A stretch of DNA of 64,000 bases from Marivivens aquimaris. GTDB taxonomy: Bacteria; Pseudomonadota; Alphaproteobacteria; Rhodobacterales; Rhodobacteraceae. The position numbers were made by a program, and so were the translations under genes. The first letter of the stretch is position 1. Each line of letters begins with the position of its first letter. The DNA is taken from contig NZ_JADBGB010000001.1 of the NCBI RefSeq assembly GCF_015220045.1, positions 2,420,001 through 2,484,000 of the forward strand, read 5' to 3'. Below the pieces are notes generated by a model that was not told the DNA's origin, made no database searches, and saw nothing but the letters and a program-made list of their open reading frames with translations. Positions 11,111 to 20,093 of this stretch are shown here, one piece after another.

Positions 11111-12199
11111 TTAGCCCCTCGACTCGAAGTCGATCCGCGGATCGATGAAGATGTAAGTGATGTCAGTGATAATCCCGACGAGCAGGCCCATCAGCGAGAA
11201 CACGTAGAGCGTTGCGAACACCACCGGATAGTCACGGTTCAGCGTGGCCTCATAGCCCATGCGCCCAAGCCCATCGAGGCTGAAAAGCGTCTCGATAATC
11301 AGCGAGCCACCGAAAAACACCGAGATGAACAGCGCCGGAAAGCCGGAGATCACGATGAGCATCGCGTTTCGGAAAACGTGCCCGTAGAGCACCCGTCGCT
11401 CGCCAAGGCCCTTGGCCCGCGCCGTTACGACGTACTGCTTCTTGATCTCGTCAAGGAAGCTGTTCTTGGTCAGCAGGCTGAGCGTCGCAAACGCGGAAAT
11501 CGTCGAGGCCAGAACTGGCAGCGTGATGTGCCATAGGTAATCGAGAGCCTTCCCAATCGGGCTCAGCTCTTCCCAATTGGAACTGGTGAGGCCCCGCAAT
11601 GGGAAAATGCTGAAATACGAGCCACCGGCAAATAGAACGATCAAAAGGATCGCGAACAGGAACCCCGGCACCGCGTAGGCGACGATGATCATGCCCGACG
11701 TCCAGGTATCGAACGACGTTCCATCACGCACCGCTTTCTTGATCCCGAGCGGAATGGAAATGCAGTAGGCAATCAGAGTCGACCACAAGCCGAGCGTGAT
11801 GGACACAGGCATTTTCTCCAGCACCAGATCGACGACCGAGATTTTGCGCGACCAGCTCTCGCCGAAATCGAAGCGGATGTAATCCCACATCATGATGAGA
11901 AACCGTTCGAGCGGCGGCTTGTCGAACCCGTAGCGGATTTCGAGCTCTTCGATGTACTTGGGGTCGATACCCTGTGCGCCAGGATAGGCGCTCGTCGCGG
12001 CCGTACCCGTTGCCTCGATCTCGAAATCGGCGGACCCGCCGGAAATATTGGCGAACGCATCGCCCATACCTTCAAGCTCGGCCAGCTTTTGTTCGATCGG
12101 ACCACCCGGAAGGAACTGAATGACGGCGAAGTTGAGTACCATGATCCCGAGCAACGTCGGGATCATCAGCAAAAGCCGTCGGAAAATATATGCGCCCAT
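11111..12199 (-). CDS. yejB: Peptide ABC importer permease YejB
   Basis: Inner-membrane permease of 362 residues in the DppB/OppB class. The first helix ([21 protein letters not shown]) begins near residue 9 and is followed by a periplasmic loop longer than in OppB, as in YejB. The cytoplasmic EAA-type loop reads [14 protein letters not shown]. It is 9 bases after yejA and 3 bases before yejE, so all four genes form one operon. Confidence 0.93.
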   Translation of the reverse strand: MGAYIFRRLLLMIPTLLGIMVLNFAVIQFLPGGPIEQKLAELEGMGDAFANISGGSADFEIEATGTAATSAYPGAQGIDPKYIEELEIRYGFDKPPLERFLIMMWDYIRFDFGESWSRKISVVDLVLEKMPVSITLGLWSTLIAYCISIPLGIKKAVRDGTSFDTWTSGMIIVAYAVPGFLFAILLIVLFAGGSYFSIFPLRGLTSSNWEELSPIGKALDYLWHITLPVLASTISAFATLSLLTKNSFLDEIKKQYVVTARAKGLGERRVLYGHVFRNAMLIVISGFPALFISVFFGGSLIIETLFSLDGLGRMGYEATLNRDYPVVFATLYVFSLMGLLVGIITDITYIFIDPRIDFESRG

Positions 12200-12208
12200 T
12201 GATCTGCC

Positions 12209-14122
12209 TTACAGGCCGTTCCGCAGTGCGCCTGCCTCTTTTAGCGCTTGGCCTTTGTCAGCGTTGTACCACCAGAAGTCGAGATAGCCCAGATCGTAAG
12301 GCGGCAGCGGATCGGGGTGCTCGTACATGTCGTAGTAGGCGACCCAATAGTTCGGCAGGTACCAAACCGGCACGATATAAAGGTCCTTGCGCATGATCCG
12401 GTCGATTGCACGCACACCAGCGGTCATTTCATCGTAGCTGTCGGCGTTCTTCACGATTTCGATGATCTGGTCGACGGCCGGATTGCTGTAGTGCGCGGGG
12501 TTGAAGACATCGCCCGCGCCGTCGCTCCCGAAGCGCTGGCCAAGGCTCTCGCCTTCGATCAGGCCGACATTGTAACCGTCCAGTGTCATGTCGAAGTCGA
12601 AGCCACGGGTCCGCTCCATATACTGAACCGAGTCGATCTGGTTCCATTCGGCATCCACACCTAGGCGGCGCAGGTTGTCGATAAACGGCGCCACAACGCG
12701 TTCAATGGTCGGCGCGTAGCCGAGGAATTCAAGAGTGAGCGGTTGGCCGTCTTTTTCTAGCATACCGTTCGGGCCAGGTACGTAGCCTGCCTCCTCCATC
12801 AGCGCGAGCGCTTGACGCAGGTTGCGGCGGTCAAGTTGACTGTCGCCAGAAGTATGCGGCGTGGTGACTTCATCCGTGAGGATCGACGGGTCGATCAGGT
12901 CGGAAACCGACTCGAGGATTTCCAACTCGCGGCCTTCCGGCACGCCGTTGGCCTGAAGGTCGGTGCCTTGCCAGAAACTTTCACGCTGCGAAAACAGCCC
13001 GTACTGAAGGTTGTCGTTGGTCCAAGTGAAGTTGAACATCAGCGAAATCGCTTCGCGGACTTTCGGGTCCTGGAACTTCTCTTTGGTCAGGTTGAACACG
13101 AAACCGGTCGCGCTCGGGACGTTGCCCTTATCCAGCGCTTCCTTTTTCACCCAGCCGTTGTTGATGGCGGGGAAGTCGTAAGCCGTCGCCCATGAGAGCG
13201 ACGAATTCTCCTGACGGAAGGTGAATTCACCTGCCTTGAACGCTTCAAAGGCAACGTTGGTATCGGCGAAGTACTCGACCCGGATACTGTCGAAGTTGTT
13301 GCGACCGATGTTCAGCGGCACGTCCTCGCCCCAGAAATCGGGGTTCCGCTCGTAGATGATCTGGTGGTTCACCTCGTAGCTGCCGACCGTGTACGGGCCG
13401 GTGCCGGGGCTGGTTTCAAAACGGGCCTCGTCGAGGCGGGCGCCGGTTTCCTCGTACCACTTCTTCGAGAAGATCGACGTCGCACCCATCTGTTCGATCA
13501 GACCGTTGCGCGGAGCGTCGGGGTTGAAGGTGAACTTGATCGTGCGATCGTCGATGACTTCGACAGTGTCGATCATCTTGCTGACGCCGAAACGATAGGA
13601 TTCGGTGCCCTGCTCCAGCAGCAGGTTGAAGCTGAACTCGATATCCGCAGCAGTCAGCGGCGTACCGTCCGAGAATTCGACATCGTCGCGCAGGTGGAAG
13701 ATCACCCAGTCCTTGCTCTCGGGGTACTCCATCGTGGTGCAGAGGTAACAGTACGCACCATCCGGATCGTCCGCAGTGCCAACCAACATGCTCTCGTACA
13801 TCATCGACGACAGATAGCCGGGGGTGCCCTCTTGGGTCGCGTAGGGGTTCATGTTATCGAAACCGCCGGTCATCCAGACCGAGATTTCGCCGCCTTTGGG
13901 CGCATCGGGGTTTACGTAGTCGAGGTGTTCGAAACTCGGATCATCATAGACGAGATTGCCGTAGGTCGAGATGCCGTGCGTGGTGATGAGGTTGTCATCC
14001 TGCGCAAAGGCTTGGCTTGCGAAGGCGCCTGCGGCAAGCACGACGCCGCCAAGAAGCATGAGATGTCCGCTCTGCGTTGGTTTGGCGAGTGCAATCGAAC
14101 TAGCGGCGCGGCGATGCTTCAT
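12209..14122 (-). CDS. yejA: Peptide ABC importer, periplasmic binding protein YejA-type
   Basis: Extracellular solute-binding protein family 5, 637 residues, with a signal peptide whose likely cleavage is after ASQAFA near residue 40. Family features include DAPKGGEISVW near residues 73-83 and the FHLRDDVEFSDGTPLTAADIEFSF segment. YejA relatives bind oligopeptides or formyl-peptide antibiotics such as microcin C; the substrate here is not known. It is first in the yejABEF operon. The preceding gap carries the cytochrome c terminator, and the promoter must lie between 14123 and about 14250. Confidence 0.92.
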   Translation of the reverse strand: MKHRRAASSIALAKPTQSGHLMLLGGVVLAAGAFASQAFAQDDNLITTHGISTYGNLVYDDPSFEHLDYVNPDAPKGGEISVWMTGGFDNMNPYATQEGTPGYLSSMMYESMLVGTADDPDGAYCYLCTTMEYPESKDWVIFHLRDDVEFSDGTPLTAADIEFSFNLLLEQGTESYRFGVSKMIDTVEVIDDRTIKFTFNPDAPRNGLIEQMGATSIFSKKWYEETGARLDEARFETSPGTGPYTVGSYEVNHQIIYERNPDFWGEDVPLNIGRNNFDSIRVEYFADTNVAFEAFKAGEFTFRQENSSLSWATAYDFPAINNGWVKKEALDKGNVPSATGFVFNLTKEKFQDPKVREAISLMFNFTWTNDNLQYGLFSQRESFWQGTDLQANGVPEGRELEILESVSDLIDPSILTDEVTTPHTSGDSQLDRRNLRQALALMEEAGYVPGPNGMLEKDGQPLTLEFLGYAPTIERVVAPFIDNLRRLGVDAEWNQIDSVQYMERTRGFDFDMTLDGYNVGLIEGESLGQRFGSDGAGDVFNPAHYSNPAVDQIIEIVKNADSYDEMTAGVRAIDRIMRKDLYIVPVWYLPNYWVAYYDMYEHPDPLPPYDLGYLDFWWYNADKGQALKEAGALRNGL

Positions 14123-14250
14123 AAACGTAATCCCTTGAAGAGTGGCGTTTGTCTGAGGCTACGGTCCGTCACACATCTGTTTCAAGCGATGATTACTGTT
14201 TGACACCTTGGATGAATGGAATTTGACCAATTCGTGATCCACGCAAAGCA

Positions 14251-14276
14251 AAAGGCCGCCCCGAAGGACGGCCTTT
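14251..14276 (-). terminator. Rho-independent terminator after the cytochrome c gene
   Basis: AAAGGCCG and CGGCCTTT form an 8-base stem around a 10-base loop. On the minus strand it is followed by TTGCTTTGC. It lies 24 bases after the cytochrome c stop codon. The stem is nearly the same as that of the rplT terminator at 23665. Confidence 0.85.
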
Positions 14277-14299
14277 GTAAATTCTGTCAGCAGTAAAGC

Positions 14300-14812
14300 T
14301 TACTGGCCGATGGTCGACAGGTACGCGATCAGGTCGGCGCGGTCCTGGATTTTCGGCAGACCGGCGAAGCCCATTGCGGTGCCCGGTGCGAAGCCGCGCG
14401 GGTTCTCGATGAAGTGGCTCAGGTTTTCCGGGGTCCAGACGTCGACGACCTCTTCCAGCGCGCCCGAATAGGCGAAACCTTCGATGCTGTCGACCGGACG
14501 GCCAACAACGCCGTAGAGGCTCGGGCCGGTGCCGTTCACGCCTTCTTCGAGCTTGTGGCACGATGCGCACTTGCGGAAAACTTTTTCGCCAGCAGCAGCG
14601 TCGGCGCTTGCGAAGACTTCTTCAAACGACGGACCTTCTTCAGCCGGCTCATCCGAAGCACCGGTGTCGATCACATACGCTTGCGCGTGATCGCCATGGC
14701 CACCTTCGTTGGCGGTGTAGATTTCCTCAGCGGCCCAGCCGCCCAGCAGAAAAACAAGCCAGGCGCCACATACACCGCCCAGAACTTTGGTCATCGTCAT
14801 TGTGTCGAACAT
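14300..14812 (-). CDS. cycM: Membrane-anchored class I cytochrome c (CycM/c552-type)
   Basis: Electron carrier, probably between the bc1 complex and a terminal oxidase, bound to the inner membrane by an uncleaved N-terminal helix (residues 9-29) with the haem domain in the periplasm. The haem motif is C82ASCH86 and the likely distal ligand is Met147 (GTAMGFAG). A Glu/Ala/Ser linker of about 40 residues joins anchor and haem domain. The start MFDTMT at 14810-14812 matches the CycM N-terminus; upstream ATGs at 14824 and 14878 would add residues with no homology. Confidence 0.9.
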   Translation of the reverse strand: MFDTMTMTKVLGGVCGAWLVFLLGGWAAEEIYTANEGGHGDHAQAYVIDTGASDEPAEEGPSFEEVFASADAAAGEKVFRKCASCHKLEEGVNGTGPSLYGVVGRPVDSIEGFAYSGALEEVVDVWTPENLSHFIENPRGFAPGTAMGFAGLPKIQDRADLIAYLSTIGQ

Positions 14813-14934
14813 GTCGCGTTCCATTCTGTTCGCAGTTTCGGGGCTATCTACATGGTTCCTGTCCACTCTTGCAAGCAATAGAACCGCGACTTATTGCCCA
14901 AAAAACAATATTGAGGGGCTGAGGAGGTGCACAA

Positions 14935-15777
14935 ATGACCGGACGTATCGCATTTCAGGGTGAACTGGGCGCCTATGGCCATCAGGCCTGCGTCGAGACT
15001 CGTCCCGATTTTGAACCTTTTCCATGCACTTCGTTCGAGGACACCATCGAATCCGTCCGCAAAGGCGAGGCTGAACTCGGCATGGTCGCGGTCGAGAATT
15101 CGACCTATGGCCGCGTCGCTGACGTGCACCATCTGCTGCCGAAAAGCGGCCTGCATATCATCGATGAAGCCTTCGTCCGCGTTCATGTGAACCTGCTCGG
15201 AGTCAAAGGTGCCAAGGTCGAAGACGTGCGCGAGGCCCACGGTCACACGGTCATCCTTCCGCAATGCGCAGGCTTCCTGCGTGAACACGGTATCAAGCCC
15301 GTTGCCAGCAGCGACAATGCCCGCGCAGCTCGCGAAGTTGCGGAACTTGGCGATGTGAGCCGCGGTGCGCTCGCCAGCGAACTGGCAGCAGATATCTACG
15401 GTTTGAATGTTCTTGCGCGTCACATCGAGGATCAGGCCAACAACACCACCCGCTTCCTGATCATGGCGCGTGACGCCGATTTCCGCCGTCGTGGTAAGTT
15501 CGGAATGATGACCAGCTTTGTCTTCCGCGTCCGCAACATCCCCGCAGCTTTGTACAAGGCGATGGGCGGTTTCGCGACCAATGGCGTCAACATGACCAAG
15601 CTGGAAAGCTACATGGTCGACGGCCATTTCACCGCGACGCAATTCTATGCAGAGATCGAAGGCCACCCCGACGATCGCAATGTACAACTTGCGATGGAAG
15701 AGCTCGACTACTTCACCGACTACATCAAACTGATGGGTGTGTTCCCCGCCGCCGCGCGTAGATACGAGCGCAGCTAA
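14935..15777 (+). CDS. pheA: Prephenate dehydratase with ACT domain
   Basis: Converts prephenate to phenylpyruvate in phenylalanine synthesis. This is a monofunctional enzyme of 280 residues without a chorismate mutase domain. The catalytic domain starts RIAFQGELGAYGHQA and contains the active-site motif NNTTRFL. The ACT domain (about residues 188-270) contains NMTKLESYMV where many relatives have ESRP, a motif involved in phenylalanine binding, so feedback control may differ. The ATG is preceded by GAGGAGGTG. It is divergent from the cytochrome c gene across 122 bases and ends 3 bases from the convergent SRPBCC gene. Confidence 0.94.
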   Translation: MTGRIAFQGELGAYGHQACVETRPDFEPFPCTSFEDTIESVRKGEAELGMVAVENSTYGRVADVHHLLPKSGLHIIDEAFVRVHVNLLGVKGAKVEDVREAHGHTVILPQCAGFLREHGIKPVASSDNARAAREVAELGDVSRGALASELAADIYGLNVLARHIEDQANNTTRFLIMARDADFRRRGKFGMMTSFVFRVRNIPAALYKAMGGFATNGVNMTKLESYMVDGHFTATQFYAEIEGHPDDRNVQLAMEELDYFTDYIKLMGVFPAAARRYERS

Positions 15778-15780
15778 GGG

Positions 15781-16245
15781 TTAGATGCCGGTGTAGGCCG
15801 TTTCGATGTCCTCGGCCACATCGGCAACCTTACTCTTGAAGCGGTGGGTCAGGTTGCCCTTCGCCAGCTTGAGCGACTGGAGCAAAAGACGCGCTGCCAG
15901 CGTGCGCGGAGACAGATCAACAACCAGCATCATACGGGTGCGCGACGGCGACAACGGCACCAGCTCCAACGTCGTCTGCCCATCAATCCCGCCGGATTCG
16001 AACTTGGCCGACATATGTGACGGCGCATCAAGGCGAGTCATCTCGATATGGGCGGAGCGTTCCTTGCTACGATAGCGGAAGTTCACGTCCCAAGCGGTGC
16101 CGACGTGCACGGTTTCACTGTCGTCGTTGCGGCGCAGATCAATTCCCCGACGCAGGATAGAACGCTCGAACATCCGGAAATCGGTGACACGTTCATAGAC
16201 GTGCGCGATCGGAGCTTCGATGTCTTCTTTGGTCGAGAAACGCAC
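15781..16245 (-). CDS. SRPBCC (START-like) family protein
   Basis: A 154-residue protein starting MRFSTKEDIEAPIAHVYERVTDF, typical of the polyketide cyclase/SRPBCC helix-grip fold, which forms a hydrophobic ligand cavity. The strand-rich middle and the long C-terminal helix (ARLLLQSLKLAKGNLTHRF) fit the fold. The ligand is unknown. It follows nudC on the same strand after 45 bases, so joint transcription is possible. No signal peptide is seen, so it is cytoplasmic. Confidence 0.8.
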   Translation of the reverse strand: MRFSTKEDIEAPIAHVYERVTDFRMFERSILRRGIDLRRNDDSETVHVGTAWDVNFRYRSKERSAHIEMTRLDAPSHMSAKFESGGIDGQTTLELVPLSPSRTRMMLVVDLSPRTLAARLLLQSLKLAKGNLTHRFKSKVADVAEDIETAYTGI

Positions 16246-16290
16246 CCTAGACCCTCTCTATAGGACTGAAAGATTTCGCGCAGATTGTGC

Positions 16291-17232
16291 TTAATCGTCG
16301 GTGGCCGCAAGCCAATTTGCCAGCAATCGACCTGCGATAGGCCCCTTGCGCGGAGGAGCAACCTCAGGGTGCTCCCCAGAGAACACCGATGCTAGTTCTT
16401 CGCGCGTTAACCACTTGGCATCAGCCAGTTCTTCGGGATCGATTCTGATATCGTCACTTGTCGCAACAGCCGTGCAGCCGATCATCAACGATGACGGGAA
16501 TGGCCACGACTGGCTCGCGGCGTAATGGACTTCGCCGACCGTAATGCTGGTCTCTTCGAACACCTCACGGCGGACCGCCGCTTCGATGGTTTCGCCAGGC
16601 TCAACAAAGCCCGCGAGGACCGAGTACATCCTCTCGGGCCACGTCGCGCCGCGCCCCACAAGCACACGATCATTGCGTTCGACCATCATGATGACCACGG
16701 GATCGGTGCGCGGGAAATGTTGGGCACCGCAGGCGCTACAACTGCGCTGCCAACCACCCTTAACGGCTTCGGTCTTGTGGCCACACTTGGCGCAATACCC
16801 GTGGCTCCGCTGCCATTCGAGAACTGCCTTGGCGGTCGCCGCAACATCGGCCTCGAACGGATCGAGCACGGTGAGCATCGCCCGCATGTCGATAAATCCC
16901 TGCTCACTTGGGAGCAGCGGGTGGATCTGCCGCGAGTCATCAAGGAACGCGCCAAGCGCAGCATCTTCGATATCCGCAGGTTCCCACTTAGAGATATCAG
17001 TCGCGAACAGCGGCTGGCCTTCGGGGCGGCCCAGATAGATACAGTCCCCTTTGTCCTCGAAAATCTCGTGATCGACGGGCAAACGGACCAGCCTGCCCCC
17101 TTCTACGAGCGGCTTTCCACGCCACAAGGCGATGCTGCGCGCTTCGGCTTGAGTATAAATCACATCGGCCTGTTCGCGCTCTTCGGCAGAGCGGTCGAAG
17201 CCGTCACCGGCAAAGGAGAGAGGGTACATCAT
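16291..17232 (-). CDS. nudC: NADH/NAD+ diphosphatase (Nudix)
   Basis: Hydrolyses NAD(H) to NMN(H) and AMP, and in other bacteria removes NAD caps from RNA. The 313-residue protein has the NudC layout: an N-terminal domain, a four-Cys zinc ribbon (C147xxC150 ... C165xxC168), the Nudix box GFVEPGETIEAAVRREVFEE, and the SQSWPFPSS motif that marks NAD-specific enzymes (normally SQPWPFPxS). The start is uncertain: ATGs at 17232 and 17229, or a TTG at 17262. I chose 17232 because it leaves a normal N-terminus. Confidence 0.93.
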   Translation of the reverse strand: MMYPLSFAGDGFDRSAEEREQADVIYTQAEARSIALWRGKPLVEGGRLVRLPVDHEIFEDKGDCIYLGRPEGQPLFATDISKWEPADIEDAALGAFLDDSRQIHPLLPSEQGFIDMRAMLTVLDPFEADVAATAKAVLEWQRSHGYCAKCGHKTEAVKGGWQRSCSACGAQHFPRTDPVVIMMVERNDRVLVGRGATWPERMYSVLAGFVEPGETIEAAVRREVFEETSITVGEVHYAASQSWPFPSSLMIGCTAVATSDDIRIDPEELADAKWLTREELASVFSGEHPEVAPPRKGPIAGRLLANWLAATDD

Positions 17233-17475
17233 GGGAAATCTCTGCCACGGCGATTTGCCCAACTCAACGCCATTGTGCTCGCGTCAAGCTCAATTGCCCG
17301 TTCACTGCTCATCTGCGCTGTACCCACACTGCACAAAATTAGAGCGCAATGACGAGAATCAGCCTAGCATCAGTGCACAAGGCTCGAATTGTACCATCCG
17401 TTCAAATCTGAGCGTCGGCATGTGTGCAAACAAAAAGACTAGGCTGAGCCATCACGTCCAACAGCGGAGATTCCT
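17233..17475. promoter_or_regulatory. Divergent upstream region of nudC and the NitT/TauT-type importer
   Basis: A 243-base gap with no convincing gene. I looked for a thiamine or other riboswitch, since NMT1-type binding proteins can import pyrimidine precursors, and saw no conserved motif. The GCGGAGA ribosome site of the binding-protein gene is at 17464-17470. Confidence 0.35.
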
Positions 17476-18480
17476 GTGTTTCAGAAATCAATCATCTCAC
17501 TCGCCGCGCTGACTGCCATGGCTGCTCCGGCGTTCGCGGAAACCAACATTCCTTTTGCGCTCGACTGGAAATTCGAAGGCCCGTCCGCACCCTATTTCCT
17601 CGCAGTCGACAATGGCACCTTTGCTGAAAAGGACCTGTCGGTGGAAATCTCCGAAGGCGCAGGTTCGCTTGACGCGATCCCGAAAGTTGCCACCGGTGCG
17701 TTCCCGCTCGGCTTTGCCGATATCAACTCGCTGATGCGTTTCCTTGACCAGAACCCCGGCGCGCCTGTCACCGCGATCATGATGATCTACGACGCGCCGC
17801 CGTTTGCAGTCGTTGGCCGCAAGTCGCTCGGCATCGAAGAGCCCGCCGACCTTGAGGGCAAAGTTCTTGGCGCTCCGCCGCCCGATGGTGCATGGGCACA
17901 GTTCCCGATCTTCGCCGCGCAGACCGGCCTCGACATGGACGCGATCACTGTGGAGCCGGTGGGCTTCCCGACCCGCGAGCCGATGCTGGCCGCTGGCGAA
18001 GTCGCCGCCGTTACTGGCTTCTCGTTCTCGTCGACGCTGAACCTCAAGCGCCTCGGTGTGGAAGAGGACGACCTGTCAGTGCTGCTGATGACCGACTACG
18101 GCGTGGACCTCTACGGCAACGCGATCATCGTGAACACCGACTTCGCTTCGGAAAACCCCGAGGTTGTGACCGCCTTCCTCGAAGCGATCGGTGAAGGCTG
18201 GAAGGACGCGATCGCCGACCCCGACGCGGCCATCGACGCTCTGATCGCCCGCAACCCTGCAGCAGACGCGGGCATTGAAAAAGAGCGCCTCGAAATGGCG
18301 ATCTCGGACAACGTGAACACCGCCTACGTGCAGGAAAATGGCTTCGGCGGCATTGATGACGAGCGCATGGCGAACGCCATCGAACAGACCAAGACCGTCT
18401 ACGAGTTCACCAACGCACCCGACGCGTCGCTCTATTTCGACAGCAGCTACCTGCCCGAGGGCGGGTTCTCGCTCGAATAA
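17476..18480 (+). CDS. NMT1/NitT-TauT-type ABC transporter binding protein
   Basis: Periplasmic binding protein of 334 residues with a short signal peptide (cleavage after PAFA near residue 21). The mature start NIPFALDWKFEGPSAPYFLA and the segment GAFPLGFADINSLM are typical of the NMT1/THI5-like and SsuA-like family, which binds sulfonates, nitrate, pyrimidine precursors or similar compounds. The ligand cannot be assigned. Translation begins at GTG (17476), preceded by GCGGAGA at about 5 bases. The downstream hairpin at 18488 may raise its expression over that of the ATPase and permease. Confidence 0.88.
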   Translation: MFQKSIISLAALTAMAAPAFAETNIPFALDWKFEGPSAPYFLAVDNGTFAEKDLSVEISEGAGSLDAIPKVATGAFPLGFADINSLMRFLDQNPGAPVTAIMMIYDAPPFAVVGRKSLGIEEPADLEGKVLGAPPPDGAWAQFPIFAAQTGLDMDAITVEPVGFPTREPMLAAGEVAAVTGFSFSSTLNLKRLGVEEDDLSVLLMTDYGVDLYGNAIIVNTDFASENPEVVTAFLEAIGEGWKDAIADPDAAIDALIARNPAADAGIEKERLEMAISDNVNTAYVQENGFGGIDDERMANAIEQTKTVYEFTNAPDASLYFDSSYLPEGGFSLE

Positions 18481-18487
18481 GATGGTT

Positions 18488-18510
18488 GCCCCCGTCCACG
18501 CGGCGGGGGC
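18488..18510 (+). promoter_or_regulatory. Intercistronic hairpin between binding protein and ATPase genes
   Basis: GCCCCCG (18488-18494) and CGGGGGC (18504-18510) form a perfect 7-base GC stem with a 9-base loop in the 39-base gap. No T tract follows, so it is more likely an mRNA-stability or partial attenuation element than a terminator. Confidence 0.55.
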
Positions 18511-18519
18511 CTCCCCTGA

Positions 18520-19308
18520 ATGACCAATCTCATTGAAATCAAAGACGTCCGTCACGCCTACCAAACGGCGAATGGACCGCTCCCCGTGCTTGACGGCCTC
18601 GATCTGTCGGTGCCCGAAGGCGAATTCTGCGCCGTTGTCGGTCCGTCCGGCTGCGGCAAATCCACGTTGACCCGACTGGTTACGGGGCTGATGAAGCCTG
18701 ACAGCGGCGAGGTCTGGCTCCACGGCGAACTGGTAAAGTCCCCGCGTAAAACAGTTGGTATGGCGTTCCAGAACCCCGTCATGCTGGAGTGGCGGACGAT
18801 CATGCAGAATGTCATGCTGCCGCTCGAAATCGTGGCGCCGTCCATGTCCAAAGCCGACCGCGAAAAACGCGCGATGGAACTACTGGAGCTCGTCGGCCTC
18901 GCCGGTTTCGAGCACAAACGCCCCAGCGAATTGTCAGGCGGGATGCGCCAACGCGCCTCGCTCTGCCGCGCCATCGTTCATAAGCCTGAAGTGCTCATCA
19001 TGGACGAACCCTTCGGCGCGCTCGACAACTTCACCCGCGAAGACCTCTGGCAAACGATGCGCGACCTGCGCGCCAAGGAGCCCTTCACATGCGTGCTCAT
19101 CACCCACGACCTGCGGGAAAGCGTGTTCCTCGGCGATCAGGTCGTCGTGCTATCAGGCCGCCCCGCCCGCACCCAGTACGTGCTGGATGTGACACTGCCT
19201 GCGGACCGGACCATCGACGTGCTCTATGAACCAAAATCGGGCCAGATGCTGCATACGCTCCGCGACCAGATCCGCATCGCACAGGGGCGGGAGGAAACAC
19301 ATGCGTAA
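18520..19308 (+). CDS. NitT/TauT-type ABC transporter ATPase
   Basis: ATPase subunit of 262 residues. Walker A is GPSGCGKST near residues 42-50, the signature is LSGGMRQRAS, and the Walker B/D-loop is LIMDEPFGALD, with the H-loop THDLRES. The LSGGM form is usual in nitrate/sulfonate/taurine-type importers. It lies 39 bases after the binding-protein gene, with an 8-base overlap into the permease gene, so the three form one operon. Confidence 0.92.
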   Translation: MTNLIEIKDVRHAYQTANGPLPVLDGLDLSVPEGEFCAVVGPSGCGKSTLTRLVTGLMKPDSGEVWLHGELVKSPRKTVGMAFQNPVMLEWRTIMQNVMLPLEIVAPSMSKADREKRAMELLELVGLAGFEHKRPSELSGGMRQRASLCRAIVHKPEVLIMDEPFGALDNFTREDLWQTMRDLRAKEPFTCVLITHDLRESVFLGDQVVVLSGRPARTQYVLDVTLPADRTIDVLYEPKSGQMLHTLRDQIRIAQGREETHA

Positions 19309-20056
19309 GGTCCTCACACCGCTCATTGCGATCGTTGTTTTTCTACTGCTTTGGGAGTTCATCGTCTGGGTCAATGGCTGGCCGAACTACGTCATGGCCT
19401 CGCCCTCGGACCTGCCCGAAGCTTACGCCCGCTTCTGGAAGCTATTCCTAATTATGGGCTGGCAGACGCTCTGGCGGACGGTAGTCGGACTGCTGATCGC
19501 GGTTGTCGTCGGCACGCTGATCGGCATGATTATGGGCTTCTCGCGGATCGCTCGCGATGCGCTGTATCCGTTGCTCGTCGGCTTCAACGCGGTGCCCAAG
19601 GCGACGCTCGTGCCCGTGATCGCGCTGATTTTCATTGGCCAGCACGATTTCAACACGGTGTTGATGGCGTTCCTGATCAGCTTCTTCCCGATCGCCGTCT
19701 CGGTGGGCATTGGCCTTTCGACGCTGGAACCGGAGTACCGCGACATCCTGAGAGCGCTCGGCGCGTCGAAGATGACGATCTTCTGGAAAATCGCGCTGCC
19801 GAAAACGCTGCCGGAGTTCTTCGGCGCTTTGAAAGTCGCCGTCACACTGGCCTTCATCGGCACCAATCTGGTGGAGATCGTATCGCCCCACGGGCGTGGC
19901 CTCGGTGCTCTGTTCAAGTCGGGAGAGACCAACGCCAACTACCCGTTGATGTTCGCGGTCCTGATCGCCTTGGCGGTACTCGGCATCCTGCTTTATTACG
20001 CAGTTGTCGCGCTAGAGAAGATATTCGCCGGATGGGCCGAACGGCCCCAGTCCTAA
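19301..20056 (+). CDS. NitT/TauT-type ABC transporter permease
   Basis: Inner-membrane permease of 251 residues with about six helices, the first at LTPLIAIVVFLLLWEFIVWV. The EAA loop reads ILRALGASKMTIFWKIALPKTLPE, and binding-protein-dependent permease features are clear. The ATG at 19301 has GGGAGGAAAC upstream; an in-frame start at 19226 would lie deep in the ATPase gene. It ends just before a strong terminator shared with pheT. Confidence 0.92.
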   Translation: MRKVLTPLIAIVVFLLLWEFIVWVNGWPNYVMASPSDLPEAYARFWKLFLIMGWQTLWRTVVGLLIAVVVGTLIGMIMGFSRIARDALYPLLVGFNAVPKATLVPVIALIFIGQHDFNTVLMAFLISFFPIAVSVGIGLSTLEPEYRDILRALGASKMTIFWKIALPKTLPEFFGALKVAVTLAFIGTNLVEIVSPHGRGLGALFKSGETNANYPLMFAVLIALAVLGILLYYAVVALEKIFAGWAERPQS

Positions 20057-20060
20057 CGAA

Positions 20061-20087
20061 AAAGGGCGGCTCGAGAAGCCGCCCTTT
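20061..20087. terminator. Bidirectional terminator between permease and pheT
   Basis: AAAGGGCGGC and GCCGCCCTTT form a perfect 10-base stem around TCGAGAA. A-rich and T-rich flanks on both sides let it serve the plus-strand transporter operon and the minus-strand pheST. Confidence 0.9.
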
Positions 20088-20093
20088 CCATTC

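Noticed and set aside
17263..17475. A possible TPP riboswitch before the NMT1-type binding protein
   Set aside because: The conserved CUGAGA and ACCUGA(A/U) boxes of the TPP riboswitch are not present in order; only a lone CTGAGC occurs.
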